A DNA stretch of 64,000 nt from Brachybacterium sp036311905 (GCF_036311905.1 NZ_JAZDCH010000018.1:62001-126000); one strand, 5' to 3'; counted from the first letter of the stretch, positions 32,658 through 41,189 are shown. Numbers and translations are program-made. Notes: generated by a model not told the origin, from the letters alone.

Positions 32658-34409
32658 TCAGAGCGCTGACCAGGAGATGGGGTCGAGGGAGACCGGCGCG
32701 TCGCGGCCGGGCAGCAGCACGCGGCGCGGACGGGGCGAGAGGTTCGCGAGCAGGAGCGTCTCGCCGTCGCCGATCGCCCAGAGGAGGGAGTCGGCCGAGC
32801 GCCCCGTCGAGAGCGGACGGCCGGCGAGTCCGGCGAGGGCCGGCACGGGGGAGGCGGCATCGTGCGCGGGGCTCGTCTGACCAGCGGGGGAGGCCCCTCT
32901 CGCGCTGGCTGCCGCGCCTGCGTCGGCTGTCCCTCCCGCGCGGAAGGCGTCGGCATCGCCGAAGGTCAACGACGTGACACCCGCGACCGACAGCGCCGCG
33001 GCGCTCGCGACGGTCCATGCCGCGTGCAGCGGGCTCCCGGCACGAGGGTCCAACGGCGGGGCCGGAGCGGGGACCGGCTGGGGCCTGGTCGCGACGTTGG
33101 CGAAGCGGGCCCGCAGCGTGATGGGGCCGACGTGCACCGGCAGCCCCGGCGCGCGGGCGGTGAGCTGCCCGGCGAGGAGGCGCTGCATCGCGACCGCCTC
33201 GATCAGCTGCTCGGTCTCGAGGGTGTGGAACAGCGGCGTGGTCGCGAAGGCCAGGGCGGACGGGCCGGCGGCGAGGACCGTCTCCCACTCGCGGTTCAGT
33301 TCGGTGTAGTGCGAGCGGGCGCCGCCGACGACGGGGATCGCCTCCGGCAGCACGGCGCGCAGGGCGGTCGCGAGCTCCGGGGTGGTCACGTGCCGGGCGA
33401 CGTCGGCGATCCCGACGAAACGCAGCTCCGCGCCGGCGGCGGCCGCGGCGGTGAGGCGGCGACCCAGCTCCGCGAGAGCCGATGGGTCCGCCGGAGAGGG
33501 GTAGACGACCCAGAGCGCGAGGCCGGATCGAGTGCCGGCGAGTGCCTCGGCGAGCGCCGCGTCGAGACGGGCGGGCCAGGTCGGGTCGGCGAGCTCGAGG
33601 TCGAGGTGACCGGTGCCGATCAACGGCACGGTGCCGCCGCGGTGCCAGGTCAGCTCCTCGGGGACGCCGGCCCTGGCGTCCCCGCCGGCGGAGGTGTTCG
33701 CGTCGGCCGCACCGCCCACCCGCGCTCCCGCGGTGAGCACGAGCGACTGACGCACGCGCTCGCCGGCGGGCAGCGTGTACGGGAACGGCTCCTCGAGCGG
33801 CCGCGAGTAGGTCTTGAAGGACGCGTCGGTCCAGTTGCGCTGGTCCTCCATCTCGAACACGTCGCCCGCGAGCTCGAGGCGCAGCGGCAGGCCGTCAGCC
33901 GCCCAGGCGAGGCCGGCGATGTCCCGCGCCGGCTGATGCGGGCTGACCTGCACGGGGAACAGGGTCTCGGAGTCGCCGCCGTCCGGGTGCGTGACCTGCA
34001 GGGGCGTGCCGGCGAGCTGCGGCGGATGCAGCACGACGAGCCCGGTGCGGTTGGTCGACGAGTCGGCGCGCGCCTCGAGGTCGAGGTCCACGCGCAGGCG
34101 GTCCCCTTCGGCCGTGACGCGCAGCGTGCCCGCCAGCTCGAGGCCGAGGTCGGCGATCTCCAGAGACAGGGTGAGCGTGTCGGCGTGCGCGTCGACGCGG
34201 ACCTCCCGCGGCCACGCCGTCGCCCAGTCCTCGTCGCGGGCGACCGCGCGGATCGCCCGCAGCGCCACGCGGCCGTCGCAGCGGACGTCGGCCAGCTCGT
34301 CGCCGCGCACCTCGAGCGACCAGCGGTCGGAGGCCCAGGGCTGAGCGACGGGTCCCGATCCGTGAGCGTCGGCGGCCGGCACGTCGGCGGTCGGCACGTC
34401 GGCGGTCAC
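32658..34409 (-). CDS. putative D-apionate lactonase (ApnL-like)
   Basis: A 583-residue protein from a GTG that overlaps the upstream SDR stop (GTGA). Residues 20-220 form a beta-rich domain; EMEDQRNWTDASFKTYSRPL (about residues 190-209) resembles the signature I associate with D-apionate lactonases of D-apiose catabolism. A TIM-barrel-like middle (about 260-450) and a small beta-domain at the C-terminus (LLLANLSPRPRRVLLPG) follow. ApnL opens D-apionolactone to D-apionate. The match is from memory, so the family is likely but the substrate is unproven. A Pro/Ala-rich linker at about 500-530 is unusual. Confidence 0.6.
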   Translation of the reverse strand: MTADVPTADVPAADAHGSGPVAQPWASDRWSLEVRGDELADVRCDGRVALRAIRAVARDEDWATAWPREVRVDAHADTLTLSLEIADLGLELAGTLRVTAEGDRLRVDLDLEARADSSTNRTGLVVLHPPQLAGTPLQVTHPDGGDSETLFPVQVSPHQPARDIAGLAWAADGLPLRLELAGDVFEMEDQRNWTDASFKTYSRPLEEPFPYTLPAGERVRQSLVLTAGARVGGAADANTSAGGDARAGVPEELTWHRGGTVPLIGTGHLDLELADPTWPARLDAALAEALAGTRSGLALWVVYPSPADPSALAELGRRLTAAAAAGAELRFVGIADVARHVTTPELATALRAVLPEAIPVVGGARSHYTELNREWETVLAAGPSALAFATTPLFHTLETEQLIEAVAMQRLLAGQLTARAPGLPVHVGPITLRARFANVATRPQPVPAPAPPLDPRAGSPLHAAWTVASAAALSVAGVTSLTFGDADAFRAGGTADAGAAASARGASPAGQTSPAHDAASPVPALAGLAGRPLSTGRSADSLLWAIGDGETLLLANLSPRPRRVLLPGRDAPVSLDPISWSAL

Positions 34410-35191
34410 AGCGAGGTCATGCCGCCGTCGACGCGGAACAGAGCACCGGTCGCGAAGGCGGCGTCGTCGCTCGCGAGGAAGACCATGACTCCCTCGACGT
34501 CCGCGGGTGTGCCGGGGCGGCCCAGCGGGATCCGTCCGACGATCGCCGCGCGCTCCTCCGGGTCGTCGGAGATGCTCGTGACCAGCGGTGTCTCGGTGTA
34601 GCCGGGGATGACGGCGTTGACGCGGATGCCGTCCTTCGCGTAGGCGGCGGCGACCGTGCGGGTGAGGCCGTGGATGCCGGCCTTGGTGGTCGAGTAGGAG
34701 GTGAAGTCGTTGCCCTCGCCGGTCAGGCCCGTCGGCGAGCCGGTGAGGATGATCGAGCCGCCGCCGCTGGCGAGCATCGCGCGGACCGCGTGCTTGACCG
34801 TGAGCATCGTGCCGGTGAGGTTCACGTCGACGGTGCGCTGCCAGACGGCGAGGTCGAGATCGGCGATCTTCGCGTCCTGCCCGAAGAGCTGCACGCCGGC
34901 GTTGGCGACCACGACGTCCGGCGTCCAGCCGGCCTCGGCGAGCTCGGCGTACCCGGCCTCGACCGCGGGCTCGGAGGATATGTCCATGGTCAGGGCGTAG
35001 GCGGTGCCCTCGCCGAGCTCGGCGGAGAGTCGGTCGACGGCGGTCCGGGCGGCGTCGGCATCGCGGTCGGCGATCACGACGCGGGCGCCCTCGCGGGCGA
35101 AGCGGGTGGCGACGGCCAGGCCGATGCCGGAGGCGGCGCCGGTGACGAGGGCGGTACGGGACGCGAGACGAGACATCGTTGGGTCATCCAT
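34406..35191 (-). CDS. SDR-family dehydrogenase
   Basis: A 261-residue classical SDR with VTGAASGIG (about residues 16-24), VIADRD at the end of beta-2 (NAD+-type Asp), VANAGVQ (about 95), GSPTG (catalytic Ser about 151), YSTTKAGIHGL (Tyr/Lys) and DGGMTSL at the end. Neither the ATG at 35191 nor an internal ATG at 35176 has a strong ribosome site, so the start is uncertain. It is the first gene of a leftward operon with the ApnL-like and nucleoside-hydrolase-like genes. A LacI-type operator lies 26 bp upstream. It may oxidise apiose or an apionate-derived alcohol (inference). Confidence 0.9.
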   Translation of the reverse strand: MDDPTMSRLASRTALVTGAASGIGLAVATRFAREGARVVIADRDADAARTAVDRLSAELGEGTAYALTMDISSEPAVEAGYAELAEAGWTPDVVVANAGVQLFGQDAKIADLDLAVWQRTVDVNLTGTMLTVKHAVRAMLASGGGSIILTGSPTGLTGEGNDFTSYSTTKAGIHGLTRTVAAAYAKDGIRVNAVIPGYTETPLVTSISDDPEERAAIVGRIPLGRPGTPADVEGVMVFLASDDAAFATGALFRVDGGMTSL

Positions 35192-35216
35192 TCACGAGGT
35201 GGTGGGAGCAGTGTGC

Positions 35217-35228
35217 CCAACCGGTTGA
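35217..35228. promoter_or_regulatory. LacI-type operator before the SDR/lactonase operon
   Basis: CCAACCGGTTGA contains the perfect palindrome CAACCGGTTG with a central CG, the hallmark of LacI-family operators, 26 bases upstream of the SDR start. It is one mismatch from TCAACCGGTTGA. Confidence 0.6.
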
Positions 35229-35386
35229 CCGGATGGCAAGCGGGTGGTCGAGGCGCGGACGAGTCTGCCAGGGCGTTGAGGGCGCGGGGTGCTCGGCGCC
35301 GGGGCCGGGGGTCGGGCGCTGGGTCTGGCACCGGAGCCTGGGCGCGAGTGCGGGCGGCGGCAGTGGCCCGGGCACACTCGGCGGTC

Positions 35387-35436
35387 AGGTCATGTGCAGC
35401 TGTGTGCCACCGATGGAACACAGACGCACATGACCT
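35387..35436. repeat. 50-bp imperfect palindrome E
   Basis: Arms AGGTCATGTGCAGCTGTGTG and a near reverse complement (19 of 22 pairs) around a short loop, in the 368-bp divergent gap between the SDR and VOC genes. It cannot be a terminator for either gene in this position. Confidence 0.75.
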
Positions 35437-35505
35437 CGTCGTGGCGCCGCGGCAACGATCTCCGGATCATCCGACGGACCCCTCCCGAGCGTCCGACGTC
35501 GGTCC

Positions 35506-35511
35506 TACGCT
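35506..35511 (+). promoter_or_regulatory. putative -10 box of the VOC gene
   Basis: TACGCT, 48 bases before the ATG at 35560; fits TAnnnT. No clear -35. Confidence 0.35.
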
Positions 35512-35559
35512 GAGCGCGAGTCCCCGCACCGGCGTGGGGCCGCCTCGAGAGGAACCGCC

Positions 35560-36024
35560 ATGAGCGAGAACGCCGCGACCCCGTCCGAGACCGCCGACTC
35601 CGCCGCCGACGCCCCGGACCAGAACTGGGCCACCGGCCGACCCGTCCACTTCGAGATCCAGGCCGCCGACCCGCAGCGGGCGATCGAGTTCTACACCAGC
35701 GTCTTCGGCTGGACCACCGAGGACTGGTCCGAGTTCGCGGGCATGCCCTACTTCGGCGTCACCACCGGCGCCGGTCCCGGCATCGACGGCGCGATCCTCG
35801 GCCGCCCCGGTGGCGAGAACGCCGAGGTGGGCGGACCCGTCATGGGCGCCGTGATCACCATGGGCGTCGCCGACTACGACGCGGTCGCCGAGAAGATCAC
35901 CGCCGCCGGCGGCGCGGTCGCGCTGCCCAAGTACGCGCTGCCGGGCATGGCGTGGCAGGGCTACTTCCACGACACCGAGAACAACGTCTTCGGCATCCAC
36001 CAGCCGGATCCCGAGGCCAAGTGA
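35560..36024 (+). CDS. VOC-family (glyoxalase-like) protein
   Basis: A 154-residue single vicinal-oxygen-chelate domain after a disordered 25-residue N-terminus. The HFEIQAADPQRAIEFYTSVFGW start (about 28-49) and the HDTENNVFGIHQ end (about 137-148) supply the His and Glu metal-ligand positions of the family. AGAGGAA precedes the ATG. It is monocistronic and convergent with the next gene; the 65-bp gap contains GC-rich hairpins that could terminate both. Function is unknown; glyoxalase, dioxygenase and antibiotic-binding members share this fold. Confidence 0.85.
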   Translation: MSENAATPSETADSAADAPDQNWATGRPVHFEIQAADPQRAIEFYTSVFGWTTEDWSEFAGMPYFGVTTGAGPGIDGAILGRPGGENAEVGGPVMGAVITMGVADYDAVAEKITAAGGAVALPKYALPGMAWQGYFHDTENNVFGIHQPDPEAK

Positions 36025-36089
36025 GCCGCGGGTCCGGGGCGCGCGGTCCTACTCTGCGCCCCGGGCCCCCGGCCCCGGGCCCCGGTGCC

Positions 36090-37091
36090 TCAGCGGCCGA
36101 AGAGGTCCCCGAGACCGAAGTCCGAGATCTGATCGCCCAGGCCGGAGAGCTGGTCGCCGAGGTCGGTGACGCCGCCGCCGAGGCCGTCGGCGATGCCGTC
36201 GACCCCCTCGAGCCCCTCCACGCCCTCGAAGCCCTCGGTGAAGCCGGCGAGCTGGTCCCCGAGGTCCGGGGCGAGGGCGTCGACGTCGATCCCGTCGCCG
36301 ATCGCCGCCGAGAGCAGGGAGCCGCCGACGGAGCTGAGCACCGCACCGCCCGCGACGGCCGCGAGCAGCCCGCCCGCGCCGAGGGCGACCGCGCCCACAC
36401 CGCCGGCACCCAGGGCCGCAGCGCCCAGGCCGCGGCCCCGACTTCCGCCGGAGCGTCCGCCGCCGGACCGGCCGAGCATCTCGGTGAGCCGGCGCGGGTC
36501 GAAGGCCGCGAGCCGAGTCGCGGAGCGCGCCAGATCCTGCGGCGCCTCGCTGCGGGGCCGCTCGCCCTCGGGCAGCTCCTCGCGCATCGTCGCCCCGAGC
36601 TGGGCGCGCTGGGCCGGGGTGAGCCGCTCGAACGCCTCGCGGTGGACCCGCTCGAGCTGGTCCGGCTCGGCGGTGCGGACGAGATAGTCGTAGCGGGCGA
36701 TCGCCCGACGGTCCTCCGTGGAGAGGTCCGCCGTGTCGCGGGCGGGACCCGCGTCGTGGCCGGGGCGCTCGTCGGAGAGCGAGGGCATCGAGGTCGTCGG
36801 TATGCCGACGCCCGAGGTGCGCGAGGTATCCGAGGTCTGCGAGGTGCGGTACGGGGTGTCGTCCCAGGCCGACGGGGTGCGGTGAGAGGTGTCGTCCCAG
36901 GCCGACGTCGTCCGGTGGGGGTCGCGGGACGAGGAGCTGTCGCGGGACGAGGAGGTGTCGCCGGTCAGGGAGTCGGCGGCGCTGCGGACGAGGTCGCGCC
37001 AGTCGCTCCCGCGGCCACTGCGGGACGAGGAGGAGCTGGAGGAGTCGAGGGCCTTCTGGGCGGTGCCGATCAGGCGGCGGAACGTGCTCAT
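36090..37091 (-). CDS. conserved actinobacterial protein of unknown function
   Basis: A 333-residue protein; no known catalytic domain recognised. Residues 1-110 are low-complexity (Ser-rich runs, then three SAWDDT-type repeats). A conserved helical block follows, with RRAIARYDYLVRTAEP, FERLTPAQRAQL and REELPEGERP (about 125-180), which I recognise from proteins widely and misleadingly annotated 'cation-transporting ATPase' in actinobacteria. About 210-260 is Gly/Ala-rich and hydrophobic (GLGAAALGAGGVGAVALGAG), possibly membrane-inserting, and the C-terminus is Gly/Asp-rich. GGAAGGA precedes the ATG. No ATPase motif is present. Confidence 0.75.
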   Translation of the reverse strand: MSTFRRLIGTAQKALDSSSSSSSRSGRGSDWRDLVRSAADSLTGDTSSSRDSSSSRDPHRTTSAWDDTSHRTPSAWDDTPYRTSQTSDTSRTSGVGIPTTSMPSLSDERPGHDAGPARDTADLSTEDRRAIARYDYLVRTAEPDQLERVHREAFERLTPAQRAQLGATMREELPEGERPRSEAPQDLARSATRLAAFDPRRLTEMLGRSGGGRSGGSRGRGLGAAALGAGGVGAVALGAGGLLAAVAGGAVLSSVGGSLLSAAIGDGIDVDALAPDLGDQLAGFTEGFEGVEGLEGVDGIADGLGGGVTDLGDQLSGLGDQISDFGLGDLFGR

Positions 37092-37201
37092 ACGGGTCCT
37101 TCCATCGGGGAGGGGAGGGGTCGAGCATGCGGGCCGCGCCTCGACGCGCGCCGAGGTCGCGCTGTGCTCCCGCTGTGAGTCGGCGCCCGCCGCCCCGCCG
37201 A

Positions 37202-37278
37202 CTGCTGAAAAACTGCGCCTGGCGTGACCTCACCGGCTCACAGGGCTTCAGGTCACGCCTGGCGCGGAGTTTCAGCAG
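37202..37278. repeat. 77-bp imperfect palindrome D
   Basis: Two 29-bp arms (CTGCTGAAAAACTGCGCCTG... and its near reverse complement) around a 19-bp loop, about 55 bp downstream of the M81 peptidase stop and upstream of the 36090-37091 gene, both leftward. It may terminate the M81 transcript, but the arms are longer than a usual terminator and no T-tract follows. Confidence 0.75.
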
Positions 37279-37331
37279 CGCCCCGCCTCCAGGCCTCGCA
37301 GCTTCGCCTCAGACCCCGCCGCTCTGCCCCC

Positions 37332-38903
37332 TCAGACCCCGCCGCCGCGCCAAACGTCGGCCGGTGTCGGCGCGGGGATCTCCGCGTCGAAGGGGATCAT
37401 CGGCCGGGCGATCCTTTCGTGGCCGAGGCGCAGCAGGTCCTGGTCCACGCCGCCCGGGGTGAGGGCCAGCAGCCAGTCGGCGGCGGACTCGTATTGGTCC
37501 GGCTCGAGGTAGCCCATCTTCACGGTGACCACGTCGAAGCCCGTCATCGACAGCCCCAGCCGAGCGAACATGTCGTGCGTCGCCCACTGCGATCGCCGCC
37601 CGGTGACTACCACGGTCAGCCCGGTCCGCGCCGCGTCCTCCAGAGCGTCGGGCGCGCCCGCTCCCGTCTCATCCTCGAGCACCCGGAGCGCGGCGGCGCG
37701 GCCCGTCGGCCCCGACTCGTCGAGCGCCGCGACCTCGACCCGCAGCGGCACCGGCCCGGGCTCCCGCGCGTCGATCCGGCCTCCCACCAGAACCTCCACC
37801 CGCCCGCCGACGCCCGCTTCCCAGGCGGCGTCGGCCGTCGTCGGATCCATGAGCGAGACCATCAGTGCGCTCACCTCGCCGGCACGGATCTCGGGCCGCG
37901 CGGCGAGGCGGGCGAGGCAGAAGGTGGTGTCGTCGGCGCCACCGGCGCCGGGATTGTCGCCCGAGTCGGAGATCCAGAACGGGCGGTCGGGCGAGGCGAT
38001 CGCCCGGTCCAGGCACTCCTCGAAGCTGCCCGTGGGGGCGACGAACTCGAAGTCGTGCCGCACTTCCCACAGCGCTGTCGCGAGCTCGAGCGCGGCCTGC
38101 CCGACCGCCTCTGCCGAGTCGCCGTGCGCGACGATCGCGGCCTGGCAACGCGGCTGGTCCGCCCAGGCGAAGCCGATCCAGCAGGACACGTCGGTGACGT
38201 CGTCGCGCAAGGTCAGCGCGGGGATCCGCGCGTAGAGCGAGCGCGCCGGCTCGATGCGGGTGGAGGTCTTCTCTCCGGGCAGCAGGATCGGCACGTGCAC
38301 CAGCGCCTTGTGAGGCCGGGCGCCTCCGTCGCGCACGCTGGCGGCGGCCGACGCGAGGTCCCGCAGTCCGCGCTCGCGGGTCTCCCAGGCGTCGATGTGC
38401 GGGGCGTGCCGGTAGCAGGTCAGCAGGTCGCAGGCCTCGAACAGGGTCTCGGAGACGTTGCCGTGGAGGTCCATCGCGGTGCCGACCACGGCGTCCGGGC
38501 CGATCGCCGTGCGGATCGCGGTGATCAGATCCCCCTCGGCATCCTCGAGGCCGACGACGCTCATCGCCCCGTGGATGTCGAAGAAGAACCCGTCCAGCGG
38601 CGCCTCGGCGTGGGCGTCGGCGAGGCCGTCGACGATCTCCTGCTTCCAGCCGGCGTAGGTCGCGGCGTCGAGCTGCCCGCCGGGCAGGGCGCGGGCGTGG
38701 AGGACGCCGACGTACTCCGCCTCGGGCACGGCGAAGGGGTAGCGGTCGAGGATCTCGTGGGTGCCGCGGCGCACCTCGAAGTCCGCCGCGCTCGAGCGGT
38801 AGGGCGTGAAGGTCGAGGACTCGATGGCGATCCCGGCGATGCCGAGGCGCGGCGGGCGGGCATCGCGCGGCGGCTGCGTGGTGGACGACGGTGTCGCAGG
38901 CAC
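37332..38903 (-). CDS. M81-family (MlrC-like) metallopeptidase
   Basis: A 523-residue protein if it starts at the GTG at 38903; an in-frame ATG at 38945 would add 14 residues but would include the operator-like site. The N-terminal DUF1485 domain has GIAIESSTFTP (about 22-32), FDIHGAMSV (about 109) and MDLHGNVS (about 140), whose Asp/His residues are the MlrC zinc site. The C-terminal MlrC domain has DSGDNPGAGGADDTTF (about 325). The family was named for microcystin breakdown, but in sugar clusters members are thought to act on lactones or small substrates. It is divergent from the alpha-fucosidase gene, sharing a LacI-type site. Confidence 0.85.
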   Translation of the reverse strand: MPATPSSTTQPPRDARPPRLGIAGIAIESSTFTPYRSSAADFEVRRGTHEILDRYPFAVPEAEYVGVLHARALPGGQLDAATYAGWKQEIVDGLADAHAEAPLDGFFFDIHGAMSVVGLEDAEGDLITAIRTAIGPDAVVGTAMDLHGNVSETLFEACDLLTCYRHAPHIDAWETRERGLRDLASAAASVRDGGARPHKALVHVPILLPGEKTSTRIEPARSLYARIPALTLRDDVTDVSCWIGFAWADQPRCQAAIVAHGDSAEAVGQAALELATALWEVRHDFEFVAPTGSFEECLDRAIASPDRPFWISDSGDNPGAGGADDTTFCLARLAARPEIRAGEVSALMVSLMDPTTADAAWEAGVGGRVEVLVGGRIDAREPGPVPLRVEVAALDESGPTGRAAALRVLEDETGAGAPDALEDAARTGLTVVVTGRRSQWATHDMFARLGLSMTGFDVVTVKMGYLEPDQYESAADWLLALTPGGVDQDLLRLGHERIARPMIPFDAEIPAPTPADVWRGGGV

Positions 38904-38919
38904 TGGGGACCCCCGGGAC

Positions 38920-38931
38920 TTAAGCGGTTGA
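38920..38931. promoter_or_regulatory. LacI-type half-symmetric site between M81 and fucosidase genes
   Basis: TTAAGCGGTTGA shares CGGTTGA with the sites at 35217 and (reverse strand) 7521; 4 of 6 pairs are symmetric. It lies 17 bp before the M81 GTG and about 124 bp before the fucosidase ATG. Confidence 0.4.
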
Positions 38932-39054
38932 TAACGTGGGCTCATCCTCGCATCTGAGCTCGGTGCCCGCCACCGCGCGAGCCTTGCCTCACCCCGCCCG
39001 TCGGCCGCCCGACCAGCCCGCCTGCGAGACCCCCGCTTCGAGGAGGACGCCCCG

Positions 39055-40467
39055 ATGATCAGCTTCGATGACCGCCACGGCCCCGCGGACGCCGCCCCCG
39101 CCTCCGCCTACCCGGAGCTGCGCGTGCCCGAGTGGTACCGCGACGCGAAGCTCGGCGTGTTCGTCCACTGGGGCCTCTACTCGGTCCCCGCCTGGGCCGA
39201 CGTGCTCGACCGCAGCGACGTCACCGTCGAGACCGCCTACGCCCGCCACCAGTACGCCGAGTGGTACGCGAACACCGTCCGCATCCCCGGCAGCCCCACC
39301 CGGGAGCGGCACGAGCGGCTCTACGGCGTCGGCCGCTCCTACGAGGACTTCGCCGACGACTGGCATCCTGCGCCCGACGCGGCCGCCCGGATCGTCGACC
39401 TCGCCGCCCGCGCCGGCGCCCGCTACCTCGTCCCCACCACGAAGCACCACGACGGCTTCTGCCTCTGGGACAGCGCCACCACCCCCTTCACCGCCGCGCG
39501 CCGCGGACCGGGCCGCGACCTGATCGCCGAACTCGCGAGCGCGACCCGCGGGGCCGGTCTGCGCCTCGGCCTCTACTACTCCGGCGCGCTGGACTGGCAC
39601 GTGAGCGACTTCCCGCCGCTGACCTCGAACGACGACCTCTTCGCGCTGCGCCGCAACGACCCCGCCTTCGCGGCCTACGCCGCCGCGCAGCTGCGCGAGC
39701 TCATCGACCGCTTCGCGCCGGATCTGCTGTGGAACGACATCGACTGGCCCGACGCCGGCAAGCACCCCGGCCCCGACTCGCTCGTCCAGCTGTTCACCGA
39801 GCACCTCGCCGCGGTGCCGGACGGCCTGGTCAACGACCGCTGGGGCGCGCCCGTCCACGGCGTGCTCACCCGCGAGTACCAGGAGATCGACGCCGTCCAG
39901 GACGCGGTGTTCGAGGCGACCCGCGGGCTCGGCCTCTCGTTCGGGGTCAACGCCGACGAGTCCGCCGAGCACGCCCTCGACGGCCCGGCGCTGATCCGCC
40001 TCCTCGTCGACGTGGTCTCCCAGAACGGGAACCTGCTGATCAACGTGGGTCCGCGCGCCGACGGGTCGGTCCCGCCGCTGCAGTCCGCGGCGCTCGAGCA
40101 GCTGGGGGCGTGGCTCGGCAAACATGGCGCGGCGATCTTCGGCACCCGCCCCTGGTTCCACGAGGCGGTGCGCGTCCCGCCCGCGGGGGTGCGCTTCACG
40201 CGTGGTCCCGGGGCCGACGGAGGCGAGCTGCTGCACGTGTTCCTGCTGGATCCCGCCGCGGGTGAAGTGGTGCTGGACCCGCAGGTCAGCGCCGCTGTGC
40301 GAGAGGTCGCGGAGGTGCCTGGTGGGTCGGGCGAGCGGGTCGTGTTCGGGGCGGGGGTCGGGCCTGGGGCGGCCGACGGGGCCGACGGTCAGGGAGCCGC
40401 AGTGGTCGAGCCGGGGGCGGGGACGGTCGGTGTGCTGTCGTTCCCGATGCGCCGCGGGGCAGTCTGA
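39055..40467 (+). CDS. alpha-L-fucosidase (GH29)
   Basis: A 470-residue GH29 protein. WYRDAKLGVFVHWGLYSVPAW (about residues 26-46), TKHHDGFCLWDS (about 130-141) and LLWNDIDWPD, in which Asp228 is the family's nucleophile position, identify it; NLLINVGPRADG (about 323) is also typical. GAGGAGG precedes the ATG. There is no signal peptide, so it probably cleaves imported fucosylated oligosaccharides. Released L-fucose would suit the damaged deoxy-sugar acid pathway at 10-16 kb. The last ~80 residues are a beta-domain, then a Gly/Ala-rich tail. It converges on the SRPBCC operon across palindrome C. Confidence 0.93.
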   Translation: MISFDDRHGPADAAPASAYPELRVPEWYRDAKLGVFVHWGLYSVPAWADVLDRSDVTVETAYARHQYAEWYANTVRIPGSPTRERHERLYGVGRSYEDFADDWHPAPDAAARIVDLAARAGARYLVPTTKHHDGFCLWDSATTPFTAARRGPGRDLIAELASATRGAGLRLGLYYSGALDWHVSDFPPLTSNDDLFALRRNDPAFAAYAAAQLRELIDRFAPDLLWNDIDWPDAGKHPGPDSLVQLFTEHLAAVPDGLVNDRWGAPVHGVLTREYQEIDAVQDAVFEATRGLGLSFGVNADESAEHALDGPALIRLLVDVVSQNGNLLINVGPRADGSVPPLQSAALEQLGAWLGKHGAAIFGTRPWFHEAVRVPPAGVRFTRGPGADGGELLHVFLLDPAAGEVVLDPQVSAAVREVAEVPGGSGERVVFGAGVGPGAADGADGQGAAVVEPGAGTVGVLSFPMRRGAV

Positions 40468-40521
40468 TCCGGAGGGTCCTTCTGCGGGGCGGCCGTCCGG
40501 CACTCCGTCGGCCCAGCGGCG

Positions 40522-40609
40522 GGGCTGCTGTCCATCAAAGGGACGTGAGCGGCACATGCCCTGCTATATGCAGGTCTCGTGCCGCTGACGTCCCTTTCGT
40601 GGACAGCCC
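40522..40609. repeat. 88-bp imperfect palindrome C
   Basis: Long arms with AAAGGGACGTGAGCGGCAC on the left and GTGCCGCTGACGTCCCTTTC on the right, extended outward by TGTCCA/TGGACA, around a 23-bp loop. It lies between convergent genes (stops 40467 and 40671). No T-tract. Possibly a bidirectional terminator or a mobile palindrome. Confidence 0.8.
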
Positions 40610-40670
40610 CCGACGCGGGATCGGGACCGGCGCGTGACCGGGGCGGCAGCCGGTTCCCCGGTCCCGCCCC

Positions 40671-41189
40671 TCACCCCCCGACGACCGCCCGCTCCACCGC
40701 CTCGAGGGACCGCTCGAGGAAGCTCGGCGGGAAGGGCGGCAGGCCGAAGGACTCGACCAGCGCGGCCGGGACCGCGCTCCAGTCGTAGGTCAGGGTGACG
40801 CGGGTGCCGTCGCCGTCGGGCGCGAGGTCGTAGCGCCAGGTCCAGCCGCCGGTGCCCAGCTCGCCGTCCGGGCCGTACTGGCCCGGCTCCCAGGCGACGG
40901 TGCGGTCCCGCTCGAGGGCGATGACGCGGTTGTGCATGTCGTAGCGCCCATGGGCGTTGACGTGGAACATCTCGATGCCGAACACCTGACCCACCTCGGT
41001 CAGCGGCGCCGGGTCCTCCTCGAGGGAGCCGCGCACCCAGTCCGTCGGCTCGGTCTCGTGATGCCGGGCGGGGTTCGTGAGCAGCGCGAACACCTCCTGC
41101 GGGGTGGCGGGGATCGTGCGGGAGACGACGTAGCGTCCCTCGTCCGGTGCGGCGCGCCCTCCGTCGTCGCTCGGGGTCTCGGTGCTCAT
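40671..41189 (-). CDS. SRPBCC (START/Bet v 1-like) domain protein
   Basis: A 172-residue protein. YVVSRTIPATPQEVFALLTNPARHHE (about 19-44) is the typical start of polyketide-cyclase/START-like folds, with a YDMHNRVIALERDRTVAWEP middle and a C-terminal long helix (FPPSFLERSLEAVERAV). AAGGAG precedes the ATG, which overlaps the DUF899 stop (ATGA). It is the last of three coupled genes (DHFR-like, DUF899, SRPBCC). Such proteins bind hydrophobic ligands; the partner is unknown. Confidence 0.87.
   Translation of the reverse strand: MSTETPSDDGGRAAPDEGRYVVSRTIPATPQEVFALLTNPARHHETEPTDWVRGSLEEDPAPLTEVGQVFGIEMFHVNAHGRYDMHNRVIALERDRTVAWEPGQYGPDGELGTGGWTWRYDLAPDGDGTRVTLTYDWSAVPAALVESFGLPPFPPSFLERSLEAVERAVVGG

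Noticed and set aside
36090..37091. Cation-transporting ATPase
   Set aside because: Homologues carry this label, but the protein lacks the DKTG phosphorylation motif and P-type or ABC ATPase motifs.
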